A stretch of DNA of 64,000 bases, from NCBI GenBank assembly GCA_010356995.1, contig ML996687.1:1645148-1709147 (forward strand), in the 5' to 3' direction. The notes below the pieces were generated by a model that worked only from the letters and a program-made list of their open reading frames with translations, made no database searches and was not told the DNA's origin. This document shows positions 26,510 to 38,530 of the stretch, piece after piece (the first letter of the stretch is position 1; every line of letters starts with the position of its first letter). Position numbers and translations under genes: made by a program. The DNA is from Trichodelitschia bisporula (Eukaryota; Ascomycota; Dothideomycetes; Phaeotrichales; Phaeotrichaceae).

Positions 26510-27968
26510 CGGTTGCGGCGACGCGAGTGGTTGCTGAACTCGTGGGCGTGTTTGCGGGGGATGGATCTGGGCTCTGGATCGGGCCGCCAAGGACTGGCGC
26601 GGTGGGGCTTGAGCTTGGCTCGGCTTGTAAATGCGGGGCCTTTGGAGGGGAAATGTAGTGTTGATGGCAATGGGGGATTATTGGGTGCTGAGGGATCGTA
26701 CTGTAGTAGTGTGAAGGAGGGAAAGGTAAGGTAATATGATGGGGGCTTGTGATTTGAAGTGGTTGGATTTGCTTCTTATTGTCGTTAAGGGTGGCTGGAA
26801 GTATCCTGTTGCTCGCTACACCAACAAAGTTGCGCGTGCGGGCGTTACGTAGTAGGTTACGCACATAACATCCGTACTCATCCTCATCACAGAGCCTGTC
26901 CACTGCTGCGCGAGCACTTTTCATCTCCCATCACTCTCTTAGCCCCGTCATCTTTGCTACGCGTCTAGTTTCACTACCATTTCCGTGCCGCCCGTACCGT
27001 TTCAAGTCAGGATGGACCCCTCCAATGATTTATCATCGCCAGTTATAACGAGGTAGTCTACTGTAGAGGAAAAGTGGGAACATCAGCAATACGAGGCCAG
27101 CCGTGCCTTGCATTCCGATAGGTGACCCGCCTAAGCATTGTGACTACGGTACCGTACGTAGAATAGCCCATGATGCTGCTCCATGGCGGACGGACGGCTC
27201 AACCGCAACGCGTCGTGCCCTTCTTGCTGTCGTAAGAATGCCGGTACGGGATAGGTAAGCCTACAAATAGAAGCCCAAGCCCAAAAACGCCGAGATTCCA
27301 TGTGCACAGGAAATCCAAGATGCTCAAAGCCGAGCCCAAAGCCTCAAGGCGAAATCAGGTATCATGGTGCTTCCGACCACGTGGGTTTGTGCGATCTGAG
27401 TGATCAAAGGCCAAGTGCTCAACAGGAATGTGCAAAGGCTTAGCATGTAACCTCCAACGCCGATCGCCTCTTGTTGAACCTGCCAGATGGGCAAGCCGTT
27501 ATATAAAAAAAAAACACCAAAGCAGGATTGCCACATGTCCTACTTTTTGGAATAAAAAAGCGAGCACTGCATGTGCAAAACGGAAAGTCGGAGTGAGAGG
27601 AAACGGAAACACAACAACACAGGGATTTAAGACTTTCGGCATGCGAGATTGATCCGATTTTGCAAGAATACGGTGTGATTCACACATATTGCACATGTAC
27701 GTGATGCCAAGTAGAGAAGCAAAGGCTGGAGACCAACGCTTCTCCGAAAGTGCAGATGGTGCACCGATTGGGTGATATTGGTGGGTGGAGGGGCAGGTAA
27801 GGAACCCATTACACATGCACCGCACCCCCCCCCCCCCCCCCCCGCCCCATCATGTCTCTGTGGCTGCATCCACTGACAGTCTGACGGCCAGCCTAGACCC
27901 CTCCATCCGGGAAGGAGAATCTCGAGGCATTTTAGCCTCGGAGCAAAGAAACAAGGCAATGATGGCCT
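26510..27968. other. Intergenic, with a long C homopolymer
   Basis: About 1.46 kb with no supported gene. Plus-strand 27825..27843 is a run of 19 C; an A-run occurs near 27508-27517. Open frames on both strands are short and featureless. Confidence 0.45.
27825..27843. repeat. Poly-C homopolymer
   Basis: Nineteen consecutive C residues; the length is likely to vary between isolates or to carry sequencing error. Confidence 0.85.
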
Positions 27969-29761
27969 CTATATACGCTTTTCGCCCTTTGCCGTACTTT
28001 CTTCGATTTCCGCGTCACGCGCAAGCTCTGTAGCCCGCAGCAGTGCTGGCCATTGAGACGTCCGTTGGGGCTCGTGGCTTGCGAGTGCGGGGCTGGGAAG
28101 CTGGAGGCGCTGGTCAAGCAGAGTTGACTCCGCGATTGTCGTCGGAACGGGCTGCGGCAGCAGGCGATCTGCCTTGGAAGTACTCAACACCGGCAGGAGG
28201 ACCCCCTGGTATGGCGTACTCGTTAGACTTCCATCCGATGATATGGTGGTATCGTTGTGCACAAGCGGAGGTAGTGCAGCAGCACTCCGGATGGGTCGGC
28301 GCGAAAAGTAATCGGAGCTTGTCGCTGTGTATGGCCCCGAGTCTTCGCCCTGGGTGCCCCAATATGCCGCTTGCGTCGTCACGGGCGAATATCCAGGTTG
28401 CGTCGTTTGTTGCGTTCTTAGATCTGCCGCATGACCTGCTCGAGCGTGGTAAGGCAAGTCGTAGCTATTATAGTACCCGGGAGGCGCCGGAGGACTGGAT
28501 CTGGGGGAGTGAGTTTCTCCAGCAATCGGCGAGTGGATGGTACTGGAGTAGATGGTGGGCGACGTTGACGCTGACGGAGCGCTGTAACTTCCCAGAGGGA
28601 AGTAGGCCGGCGCAACTTGCGAGTTGGAATTCGTTCGGGTATGTCCACTTCCTGGTTTAGTAGATCGAGTGGCCGGGCGCTTTTCTGTGCCCCTTTCGGC
28701 GTTTTCCATACTGTTGCTACGCGTGGAGGGGGTTGTCTCCATCTCAAGCCTTGATCGTTTCCCCTCTATATTAACGTCAGATGACAGAAGGGAAGTACCG
28801 CCACACTCTTACCAGTCCTCGGGGCAGCATGCTTTGCCTTAAACTGGGCGAGGTACTCCTGGTACTGGCTGTATTGTACGGTTTTCTTGTACTCGGCTAG
28901 TTCAGCGTAGTATTTCTCCTTTGCGGCTGCAGCTTGTCGTTCGCACGCCTCTCGTTCGTCCGCCGACAGAACCTGCCATCTCTCGCCAACTAGCTTGGCG
29001 ATTTCCGCGAATGAGAGCTCTTGACCTCGGAGCTCCTCTCGAACCTCTGCGGTGAGTTAGGGAAGTGAAGTCCAAGAGACACGAGCTCTTACGATTTGAG
29101 AAGATGACATAGGCGGAAGCGGGACGCTCAGGAGCATTCTCGTCTGGCTGGGTCAGACTGTCAGTATGCGAAATGAGTAGAGCCGTAGAGAACAGAGCCA
29201 TCTACGGTTGCTGTTTTGAACATACCTTAGGATGACGGCGATACTTGCGCTTCGTCCCAACTGTACCAGTACTTGAGGCTGGTGTGGGGGGAATGTTTCT
29301 TGAGACGTCTTTAGATTCAGCGGCCGAGTCGTCACTCCGATATGCACCGTCATTGCTGATGACCTTGCGATGCTCTAAAATGGAAACTCTTTCTGGCAAT
29401 TGTCCTCGAGATTCGAAGATTGCCCGCTGAAGTTTCTGTTCCTAAGTCAGCCAAATGGTCCGAGCGGCGACAAGGCTTCGCAAAGACGTGCTTGCGCAAG
29501 AAGAAAGACAATGGCATACCCGACGATGGCCAAGCTTTACATTGAGGAAGTTGCTGCAATGGGAAGTGATCAGCTGAAGCTTTTGAGTTGATACCAGACT
29601 TACAGGTCGGATTCAGTGATATCTAAGACGGTCTCCCAGGTATCGAAACCCTCTTGAACGAAAATTTCCAAATACTGGGTGAGGCCCAACCGCTCCAAAC
29701 GGTCACTAAGGTCGGTCATAGAGGTTTTGGTGTCCCAACCGTTGAAGGGCTCCTCTGCCAT
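27969..29761 (-). CDS. SAM-domain plus HMG-box protein
   Basis: A predicted nuclear DNA-binding protein of 497 aa. Six exons: 29761..29604, 29553..29520, 29441..29226, 29147..29093, 29046..28813 and 28765..27969. A SAM domain (about 17-75) reads RLGLTQYLEIFVQEGFDTWE, then LNVKLGHRREQKLQRAI across two junctions. A basic linker ends GTKRKYRRHPK. The HMG box (about 142-212) begins ENAPERPASAYVIFSNQ and continues SFAEIAKLVGERWQVLSADE and YYAELAEYKKT. The C-terminal ~270 residues are disordered, rich in Ser, Thr, Pro and Tyr. SAM suggests self-association or partner binding, HMG suggests bending of DNA; the targets are unknown. I took the upstream ATG (29761); a second ATG at 29719 is also in frame. 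Confidence 0.88.
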
Positions 29762-32700
29762 AAATTGCAGCAAAATACTGACTGAGGCTGAATCTCCAAC
29801 GCAGTGAAATTACTGGGAAAGGTGCAGGTTAGCAAGAGGCGTGGAAAGAGGCAGCTAGTCTTCGCCTTCCGTGGCTAAAAACAAAAGCCACAGCATGACC
29901 AACATGCTGCAGAGTCAAGCAATGAGAGAGTGAGAGCGCTTACGCACAGACTGTGATGCTGAATAGTTGGTCGCCAAGAGAAGATGGTGGTGATGCAGGA
30001 AGGCAGATTTAGCCAATTAGGCTAGCCCGCAATAGACTTCTAGAACTGGCAAAACGGGAATGAGACAGTGGAGCTTGTAGTTGTGTACAGCTGAGAAAGA
30101 CGTAAAGGCAATGCAGAAAACTACGGCGACTGGAAGACGGGGTTTAAGGCGAGGAGGCCAACGAGGCTTAGGTTGGAGGAGGAATGCTCGAGGGATTGCC
30201 AGAATGCTATCGCGAAATAATGGAGACTGTGGCCAAGATGATACTAGGCTGATGACGAAGATGCCTGCAAAGCTGGAGGTAGACTGCCGGCAGAACGCGT
30301 CAGATGGTCCATGAATGGCTCGGAGGTGTGAGCGGCAGTCGAGTGAGTGACCCGTGAGAGGCGAATTAAAAATATCGGTGTCGCAGGTACCCGGGGTTGG
30401 GCGGCGATGGCGTTGAACCTAGCTTGAAGCGTGAGTTCGGGGGGGGGAGAGCGTTGTTGGGCTAAGCAAATACTGAGGCTGTTGGTGTACGGGTCTTGCG
30501 CTCTTTGTGCGTGGTGGCTATGACCTGCTCTGTTGGCAGGACTGGTTCGCGGTCTGGCTGGATTTCGGGAGTCTGGGGTTTCTGGAGGCCAGGAAGGCGG
30601 ACCGAAAAGACCGAGTCGAGGTTGGGCCGACGGGCGGGATTGAAGGCAGGTCAGCGTGCAGGAGCTCGCCCTTTTGGACGAGGGAATGGGATGAAGAATA
30701 GTGTTCGCGACTCGCGTCCGTTCCGATGCTTCGAGGAGTCGCAGGTGGAGGAAAGCTGCAGTTTGACAAGTCAGGCCCTCAGATCAGGTACTAGTAGCCT
30801 CAAAGGTTGCAGCACGTATTGCAGGCTTTTCCGACAGCAAGAAGCAAAATTTGAAGGCGGCGGAACGCGTGTTCTGCGAGAGGGTTTTTGGCGACCTTTT
30901 CGCAGCTTTTGTGACGTTGTTCTTTGATCAGCCTTCTTCAACCTTCAGTTTCCAATGCTTTCTGATTTCTGATTTCTGATTTCGATTTCGATTAGGTGGA
31001 AGCCGAAAACCCGAGCATGTAGCACCAATGGCAAGTTGAGGCATTGACTGGACAGAGACCGGCAATGAGGGCTCGAAGGGGGTCGTAGAATATGGGGAGA
31101 GGCGTGGAGGGGAGGAAAGTGGGGGGTTGGAGGGGCACAAAATCGCCACGACTAAAGTATACGGCCCGTATTCAAAGCTGCATGGGCGAGACCGACATAT
31201 GGATGATATCAGGGACTCGCGAGGTTTTCGAATGAAGACGGCCCGACGAAGGACGAAGCGGCTCGTAATGAGGGGGGGGGCATGCATGTGTAGCAGGCAA
31301 TTCTGACGCAACGAAATGGCGCCGGAAGCAGACGAATGGTTCCAAAGGAGCTTGTTTCTCCCCAGTTGACAAAGACAGACAAATGCTTAAGCTTGAGAAC
31401 ACCCCGCCAGAAGTTAGAGAGGTGCGCGGATGAAGTTGACCAAGCTGCCCTCGAGGCAGTGGGCGTCCAAGGTATCCGAGGTGTGTGGGATGGGGGTTTT
31501 GGATACGTTAAGCCGGGACTGCTGGCCGGGACCGCTGGCTCGTGCATTGGGCCTCGTTGCCCTCTTCCGGGAGATTGGGCAGTTACTTCACAGGAATGTG
31601 TTTGGATAGGATTGTCATGATGGCAATCCCAAAACACCACGGGACCCGAGAGAAGGAGATGGGGAGCAAGGCAGCAACTGCCGGGGAGGCGGAACCGAGG
31701 GCGAAGTCACAACTTCGGAATTTTGCCTGTCCCGTCCGCTCAGTGTTCCCACTTCAACCTCTTTCCCCCTCGTTATCCCGCACAAAGTTTACCAATACGC
31801 AAAGAAAAAGACGCCTTATTTCTAGATCAGGAAGGCGGCTCGTTGCACAGATCTGGTGAGAACCTGTGGATCGAACTTCAGTCTGGCCCTCACCCCGGAT
31901 TCCTTCATGGACCTCCTCCACCACCATCTGTCTGTCTGCCAATAACGGAGCCTCCTCCTAAAGAGCCTGCCCAACCGTGCCAACCTACCAGGATGTCCCG
32001 CGATTTCGTGGGGCCAAAGAGGGCATCACCATGTGGTATACCTCCGGATGGTTTAATAACTCCAGAACCTCCCTACCTAGGAAAGGCCTTTTGATGAGAT
32101 TCGGAGAGGTGTGGTAGGAAAACGGCCCAACGTGCTACCCTTGTCACCCCGCTCTCTCTACAAGGAAACGACCTCACACTAACCGAGCCCGGCCCTTCTT
32201 CGTCATCCTATCGCCTAACCTACCTACATGTTGAACGCTCGCCATCTACCGTACCTACTGTTGGTTCCTTGCCACATCCTCTCACATGCATTCAACATGC
32301 TTCGCATCGCCACACACAAAATGCAACTGGCACGTCGAGCTACCGGTACATAAGACTGGTCCCTCGCTCGTGGCAAGTGCGGATCACAGGACCCTGGGAT
32401 GGTGATCGCTCTCCACGAGTACCATCCCATAATCCGGCGGTTTACCATGGGAAATTGATGCGGCATGCAATTTCCCGTGCAAGATTCCGCAGAGTGCCGT
32501 CCCAGACCCTCATGCACCGACTGGCGCGAGCACAAGGCAGTCCATCAAAATCCAGTTCCGAGCTTTGAGATTTCGTATCCTGGATCTTGCCAAGGCGAGC
32601 CTGTTTCTGCCAGGAGCGTCCTCCATTGGCGACATGAGTCTCCTTAGAAGGAAATCAAAAAGGTGACTGGGGTCCAAAAGCACTAGGTTAGCCGAGAAAG

Positions 32701-33757
32701 CCATGCAAAGGCCAGAAAAATATTTGCCTATAAGGCGTTGAGTGTCTGCAGTCGACTCTTGGTTAAAGCTATGGGCGGACTCAAAAGCCCTCGGGAGCAT
32801 GCTAAGGCTGGTGAAGAACGGCATCCCCAACCGCCAATGAAAGACCAAGTTAGCCCCTGCTCTTACGCCGTGAATACGTCCGGCGATCGAACATGCAGAC
32901 GCCAGGCGACACTGGGCGTTGCCAGGGGGTGGATGCGGATCCCGTGTGGCGTGGTAGTGATCTGGAGAAATCCCACCTCACCGCGATTGCATTGCGATAC
33001 CACCCCCTGCACAAGCCGTCCCAGCCGCTGCCTTGCAGCGATTGCGCACTGGAGTGGCCTGATTCTGAAGATCGTCGAATTTTGCGTCTTCCGCACACGG
33101 CTTTGTTCTCGTTCATCGGCTTCTTCTAGGTACTTACAACACCCCACTTACGGTACAGTCGTGCGTGACGGCGTAGAAGTGTCAGCATATTACCTTACCG
33201 CACAAGGATTCCCCATCCTTTCTCGCACGGGGCAGCTCTTCGGAATAGTCACGAAAGTGGGATTGGATTCCTTACTTCCTGTGGAATTGTCGCCTTTTTG
33301 ATCCTCCCCATCACTTTAATCGCTGCCATTCAGGACAACTCCGTGCATGTTGGGCAATACGACCGCCGACTCGGAGCAAGACGCAATCACGGCCATGTCG
33401 CACAGAGCTGATACATGGATGAAATTGAACAAGCGAACGCCTCGCTGGAAGCCAATGCCTCCTCAAGGCAATACCACAGCCAACCAGCTAAAACGGTGCT
33501 TCTTCGTCCACTGGCCCACATCAGACAGTCTTGCGAAACCCCTCCCACTTCGGCGAGCAGCGATCGCAACACTAAACATCTTGCTCCCGTCTCTCAAGCT
33601 GGACCAAATCTTTGGCCACTGCCTTTAGCCACTGCTGTGACGGTGAACAATTACTGTGGTGAATATCGGTTTACAGATGACGCCGAATAAAGCCGCCACA
33701 AGTAGGTCCAGGAATACCTGCATCAAATGTCCCAGAGTAAGGCGCCTACCGGGGCCT
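29762..33757. other. 4-kb intergenic region upstream of the SAM/HMG gene
   Basis: Almost 4 kb without a supported gene. It includes G-runs near 30439 and 31270, and a TTTCTGA/TTTCGA microsatellite near 30955-30995. Frames such as 30496-30927 (+), 31209-31640 (-) and 32738-33301 (+) lack motifs and plausible splicing. It probably contains a long 5' leader and regulatory region for the SAM/HMG gene plus the LSM5 3' end. Confidence 0.45.
30955..30995. repeat. Short pyrimidine-rich microsatellite (TTTCTGA / TTTCGA units)
   Basis: Successive TTTCTGA units followed by TTTCGA units in non-coding DNA upstream of the SAM/HMG gene. Confidence 0.7.
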
Positions 33758-34273
33758 CTAAGATACCACCACCGGCCCTTCCCCTCCAGGCACAAGCTAT
33801 AAGCACTGGTGTCAATAGTGGTAATGACGGAGGGAATATAGCGCGACTCACCATACAGATGTTGTTCCCGTTTAGTAAGATTTTTGGCAGCTTCGTCGAC
33901 GTGCCCGAAAAGTCGCTGCCCCCATCATTAGAGATCATCTCTTCGATGGCAGGAACTCCTGACGAGTGGTGCTTACAATTCAGTTACGTCTTCTAGCACC
34001 ATATCTGGCTATGTTAGTTGAGAGCACGTACTGTGGAAAGGACATTTACGTACTCACGTAGTCGTCAAATCCGAGCAATGTTCCGCTGAATTCTAATGGT
34101 CAGTAATCGAATGCTCTGTAGACAGGAGCTCATACACTCTTACCCTTGTCGCCCTTCATGATAACCCAGATCTTGGAGCCCACGCACTTCTCAATCAGTT
34201 CTGGTTCCATGGGTTAGTTGGTATTCTGAAAGGGACACGCTCACCTACCAAGCGGGAGGAGTTGAGATGCCAT
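33758..34273 (-). CDS. LSM5: U6 snRNA-associated Sm-like protein LSm5
   Basis: LSm5 (83 aa) is a ring subunit of Lsm1-7 (cytoplasmic mRNA decay) and Lsm2-8 (U6 snRNA binding). Six exons: 34273..34249, 34200..34144, 34092..34054, 34004..33977, 33915..33852 and 33796..33758. The spliced protein runs MASQLLPLELIEKCVGSKIW, then VIMKGDKEFSGTLLGFDDYV, NMVLEDVTEFDFSG, KLPKILLNGNNICMLVPGG, showing both Sm motifs. The third exon must use GTACGT as donor; the better-looking GTGAGT four bases upstream would break the frame. Six exons for 84 codons is very intron-dense. It is divergent from the exonuclease gene, 365 bases apart. Confidence 0.95.
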
Positions 34274-34638
34274 GCTAGGCAACGGCTGTTGGCCACCTAG
34301 AGCGAGTTATGGGAAAGGAACACGGTCAAATATGGTTGGGTACTTGTGGACGGTTGTTCGTTGCAGTGTTGGATGCGGTGGGGTGGCTTGTAACGTCCTC
34401 GCCATGTGCAAATATCACGTGATCGATCTGGGACCAAATTCTGCCTAGCGCCACCGCTCCTCCACTCCACCAGGGCCAGACACAAAGTCCAGGGTCGAGG
34501 GACCTATCATGGCGTAAAAACGTCAAAAGTCAATCACCGCGGCTGCCTGGATATCATCTCTCCTGCTGCACCTGACTCACCGTCAAGTCCCCCGCGCCGC
34601 ATACAATTATTGCACTCCTGCTGAAGAAATGGGGCGCC
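34274..34638. promoter_or_regulatory. Divergent promoter interval, LSM5 / exonuclease
   Basis: 365 bases between opposed start codons of two genes with RNA/DNA-processing products. No specific site was recognised. Confidence 0.45.
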
Positions 34639-37600
34639 ATGCTCCTCGAGCGCTGGTCAGGAATCGCTCCGCGCAGTGTCTCCTCCGTTGTGAGATTCTC
34701 GACTCCCCGAGAAGGGTATCCAGACATGGCCCAATCTGCCTTCACCGGTGACCATGCCAGCCTCATGCCGATGGTGTAAGTTCCCCAGTGCGTAGTTCAG
34801 TCCATGCCATACTAAGCCTTGTGCAGGTTAGATCTGCCAGTATCAGATGTCTCCACCCCTCAACACCGTCTCTGGGATCCATCGAAGCCCATTGCATTTA
34901 CATCGCCCGCCCACGACGGCCTTAAAGACAGGACTTGGCACCCGTCACAGCCTATAGTCTTTGCGGGCCCTTCACCCAGCCATAATCGGACATGTCGGCG
35001 AAGTTTCCAAACATCAGCCGACCGACGGGCGCTCCCTCTCAAGCAGTTCAAAGCAGTGTCTGCTAGCGCCAGGACCCCGTCACTTCAGGGTCAGATGCAA
35101 AATATTCAAAAAGTTAAGGACATCAGACAGAGAATCCAAGAAGCCGAGGCTGCTACAGCGTTGAAAGCTAAATTGAAAGCCGAGGCCGAATGGGAGGCAA
35201 AGGAAAGAAAAAGAAGGCTGGCAGTAGCGGCGAAGCTGAGGGAGAGAACAGACCACGAGAAGATCGTGGACAGAATACAGGAAGAGATACAGACGCTCTT
35301 GGACAGGGCCCATGAGAGGCGGAATTGGACTTCACGCGAAATTGCCCATCTTGACAACCTGGTTTCCGAGGTTGTTCAGGAATTTAAAGCGATCAAAGAC
35401 GCTCGTTGGCTTGTATTGTCGCACACCTTTGACGACATCCGCCTCTCCCTCGCCCATACTTCTAAGAGCATACAGCAAATAGAGTTGAGGCGACAGCAAG
35501 CAGAGTTGAGGCGTGAAAAAGAGGCGTGGGAAAAGCGTCAAAAAGCTGAGTGGGAAACGCGCCAGGAAGCTGCGTGGGAAAAGCTTCAGGAAGCTGCGTG
35601 GGAAACGCCCCAACTGATTGTCCTTCGGGAGCAGTATCAGTTGCAGCTCAACTACCACCTCGCTTCGGAACGGCGAGAAGTGCCCGTCGATAGCGAACTG
35701 GACTATACTTGGGTAACCTCCAGCAGCGAACTTGTCAATACATCTGGATATGAACAATTCCGAGACGCGACGAGATTGAGGAAAGACCCCGGGATCGAGA
35801 AGCATCTTGCATCCATTGCAAAGGGTCGCGCTACGCTTGGAACCAAATGGAGGCGTCACAAAGAACTAATTGACAAACATGCTACGCTTGCGAGGAACGT
35901 TTCGTACTTGCCGGACCCCTTGCCTCGCGACGCGCTCACTGCGATCTGCGATGGACTAGCAGACATTTCGAACTCACTGGCCGCCTTGCAACAGCATGAT
36001 GAGTACGAAGGCCGGTTTTGGATCTGGCATCGGGACAAATTCTTGAATGACATAGATGACACCGAAGAGGAGCTACATCACTACCGCGAACTGGTAGTGT
36101 TAACCACATTTGCCGGTCCTGGCGTCAGAGCCTCAAAACTGTGGATGCGGGAAAATACTGTGCCCTGGTTACTGGTTGCAACGCAATGGAAATCCTTGAA
36201 GCGAACCGCACAGGATCTGATTCAATGGACTCCGCCCGCCCCCAACCAACTCAGCGTCGGAACGAGGCCTCCGGCTTTCGAACAGCCAGACCTGTCTAAG
36301 TTGCGGACTTTAGGAGGCACGAAGTTCCTCCGAATTCTGAGGCGAATTGAGGACCTGTTACATCAATCGCTGCGAGATATGTCAGTTGTTGGGAAGCCCG
36401 ACGGGATTCTCGAGAGGACCTTCTTGACCAAGATGCTAAGCGCCCCGTTGTGGAAGCAACAGCTCATAGCACTGCTATATCCCATGCGCAGGTTCGCCCG
36501 CCGCACAGGGAAAAACCTCAGAGTCATGTTTGATCTGGCCTCTGAGTTGACGAACTCGCCCCGTCTCAATGACCGGCGTAAAACGGAATTTCAACGTATT
36601 GCGGACCAGGTTTCTGACCTGAACCGTTTGGTCCGAGATTTCCACGGGCATGACACTGTAGGAATTCGGTCTCCAGATCGTATGTATGAAGAAATCATGT
36701 TCGCTGAACGGAGAGGAGCATTGGCTCATCGGTCTGCCGAATTGCGGGCGTTCTTCCTTGACTGGCTCCATTTATCTCCGGACAGTCACTTGGCGGAAAC
36801 CGACGAAGGCAATACTTTGTCAGACGGCGGACAAAGCATAGCTTCAACAGATCGACTTCCAAATATGGCGTCAACAGACATTAAAGAAACACCCATCCGA
36901 TCAGGCAGCAACGTGAAGCAGGTAATACCTATTGTTGCTCAAGAGGCTGCTTCAACAGAAAATGTCCAACTTGGCGCTTCAACGGGTGGTAATCAAGGCG
37001 TTGCCTCATTGGATATTGACCAACCGCTCACTTTTCACATTCCTGCGGATGAGTTAATGAAGACGATGTCTGCCTCTCCAGGGTCTACAGCCGCGTATTG
37101 GTCCCATGAGCTCTATCGCGGGCCGCGGGGCGAGAAAATATCCGTTTACTACGGTCGATCCTTGAAGACTTCGGAAAACGTCGCTCAGTTCTTCCTCGGC
37201 AAGCCTCTCCTTGGATTCGACATGGAGTGGAGGCCAAATGCCACCAAGTCGAGCGGGACCAAGGCGAACGTGTCCTTGATACAACTAGCCTGCGAAGATC
37301 GTATTGGCTTGTTCCATCTTGCGCTCCACAGAGGTGACAGCGTGGAAGACATTATGCCGCCTACACTTCGGAAAATTCTTGAGTCACAAGATGTCGCCAA
37401 AGTTGGAGTGGCAATTCTAGCTGACTACACCCGCCTTCAAAAGCACCTCGGCATCCAACCATCGGGCCTCATCGAGCTCAGCCATCTTCACAATCTAGTG
37501 ATGTATTCGGGTTCGCGCCCAGAAATGGTCACTCGGAAAATGGTCAGTCTGGCCAATCAGGTGCAAAGCCATCTCCAGCTTCCCTTATACAAAGGAACCG

Positions 37601-37905
37601 TAAGGACGAGTGACTGGGGCAAGGAGCTTAACCACCAGCAAGTCGTTTATGCTGCCAATGACGTGTATGCTGGCTTCCGGCTTTACCACGTGCTTGAGAG
37701 CAAGCGTTTAGCCATGAATCCCGTCCCACCGCAGCCCGACTTTGCTGAACGCGGACGCAAGGTCCGGGTTGCGGTGGCTGAGCCGACTAGCTCTAAAGCC
37801 GTCGACCAGGCCGTTGAAGGGATTGTTGAAGAGTCGGTCGACAGTGCGCTGGCGCAGCTCGAACTTGGAGTGGTTTCGACTCTAAATGATCAGCCATCAA
37901 TTTGA
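34639..37905 (+). CDS. Large protein with C-terminal DEDDy 3'-5' exonuclease domain
   Basis: A predicted 1071-aa nuclease; exons 34639..34775 and 34827..37905. The C-terminal ~230 residues form an RNase-D/Werner-type exonuclease: motif I FDMEW (D844, E846), motif II ILADYTRL (D912) and motif III YAANDVYAG (Y987, D991). All four metal-binding acids and the DEDDy tyrosine are present, so it should be active on single-stranded or 3' ends. The first exon, MLLERWSGIAPRSVSSVVRF, is basic and amphipathic like a mitochondrial presequence (inference). Residues about 130-310 are a charged coiled coil containing four near-identical octads around WEKRQKA. The middle 400 residues match nothing I know. Divergent from LSM5. 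Confidence 0.85.
35524..35619 (+). repeat. 24-base coding minisatellite (octad repeat) in the exonuclease gene
   Basis: Four consecutive 24-base units encode AWEKRQKA, EWETRQEA, AWEKLQEA and AWETPQLI. Units differ by a few substitutions; the last has degenerated. The repeat extends the coiled coil in register. Confidence 0.85.
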
Positions 37906-38530
37906 ACGTAATTTGACCCCATCATCTGACGCGGTTGGTGATATCGCACATTCAAGAGCGATCATGGCCTCAGTTTCTCCGCTACGTACGTCATGGCCTC
38001 TTTATGTTAGAAGGGTTGAGATTGTTCCCTTGGCCTCTTAAGGCATGAGTCTCGCGCCTTGTGAACTTCAGAACAAACCATCTGGTGGAGCTTGCAAGTT
38101 GGCTTGCAGTCCGATACCAATGCATCTCTGATTGGCTACGAACTTCATGTTGCAGGTTCATTGTCCCGCTGTGCTAACCCCCCCTTCTTTCCAGATGACA
38201 ATCGCGCTGAATATAGCGATCGCTACACCATCACGCAGAAAGGCACATCGAAGCCACCTGTCGCTTGACAATATCTAAGCATTACTCTCTGTAAGGCGGT
38301 TGGTGGCAACAGTACTTTTTTCTCCCTAACTGTGTTCGTGTACAAGGCCATTATGCTGATATTCATTGTTTCCTATGCAATGAAGAAAGAAGCATCATTC
38401 GGGTAAACAATGCCCTTGTTCGAGAATCCTTCTATTCTCACTAACCACAGCCATCGTGAGCACATAAACTACCAGGGCTGTCGCTTTTCCCTGGGTTCTG
38501 CCATCCGCATGGAACTATCCGCCTTTCACA
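37906..38530. other. Intergenic
   Basis: About 0.6 kb between the exonuclease stop and the first cysteine-rich gene. No gene or repeat is visible. Confidence 0.5.

Noticed and set aside
30496-33301. Several 90-190-codon frames in the 4-kb region before LSM5
   Set aside because: No family motifs or coherent exon structure; treated as non-coding.
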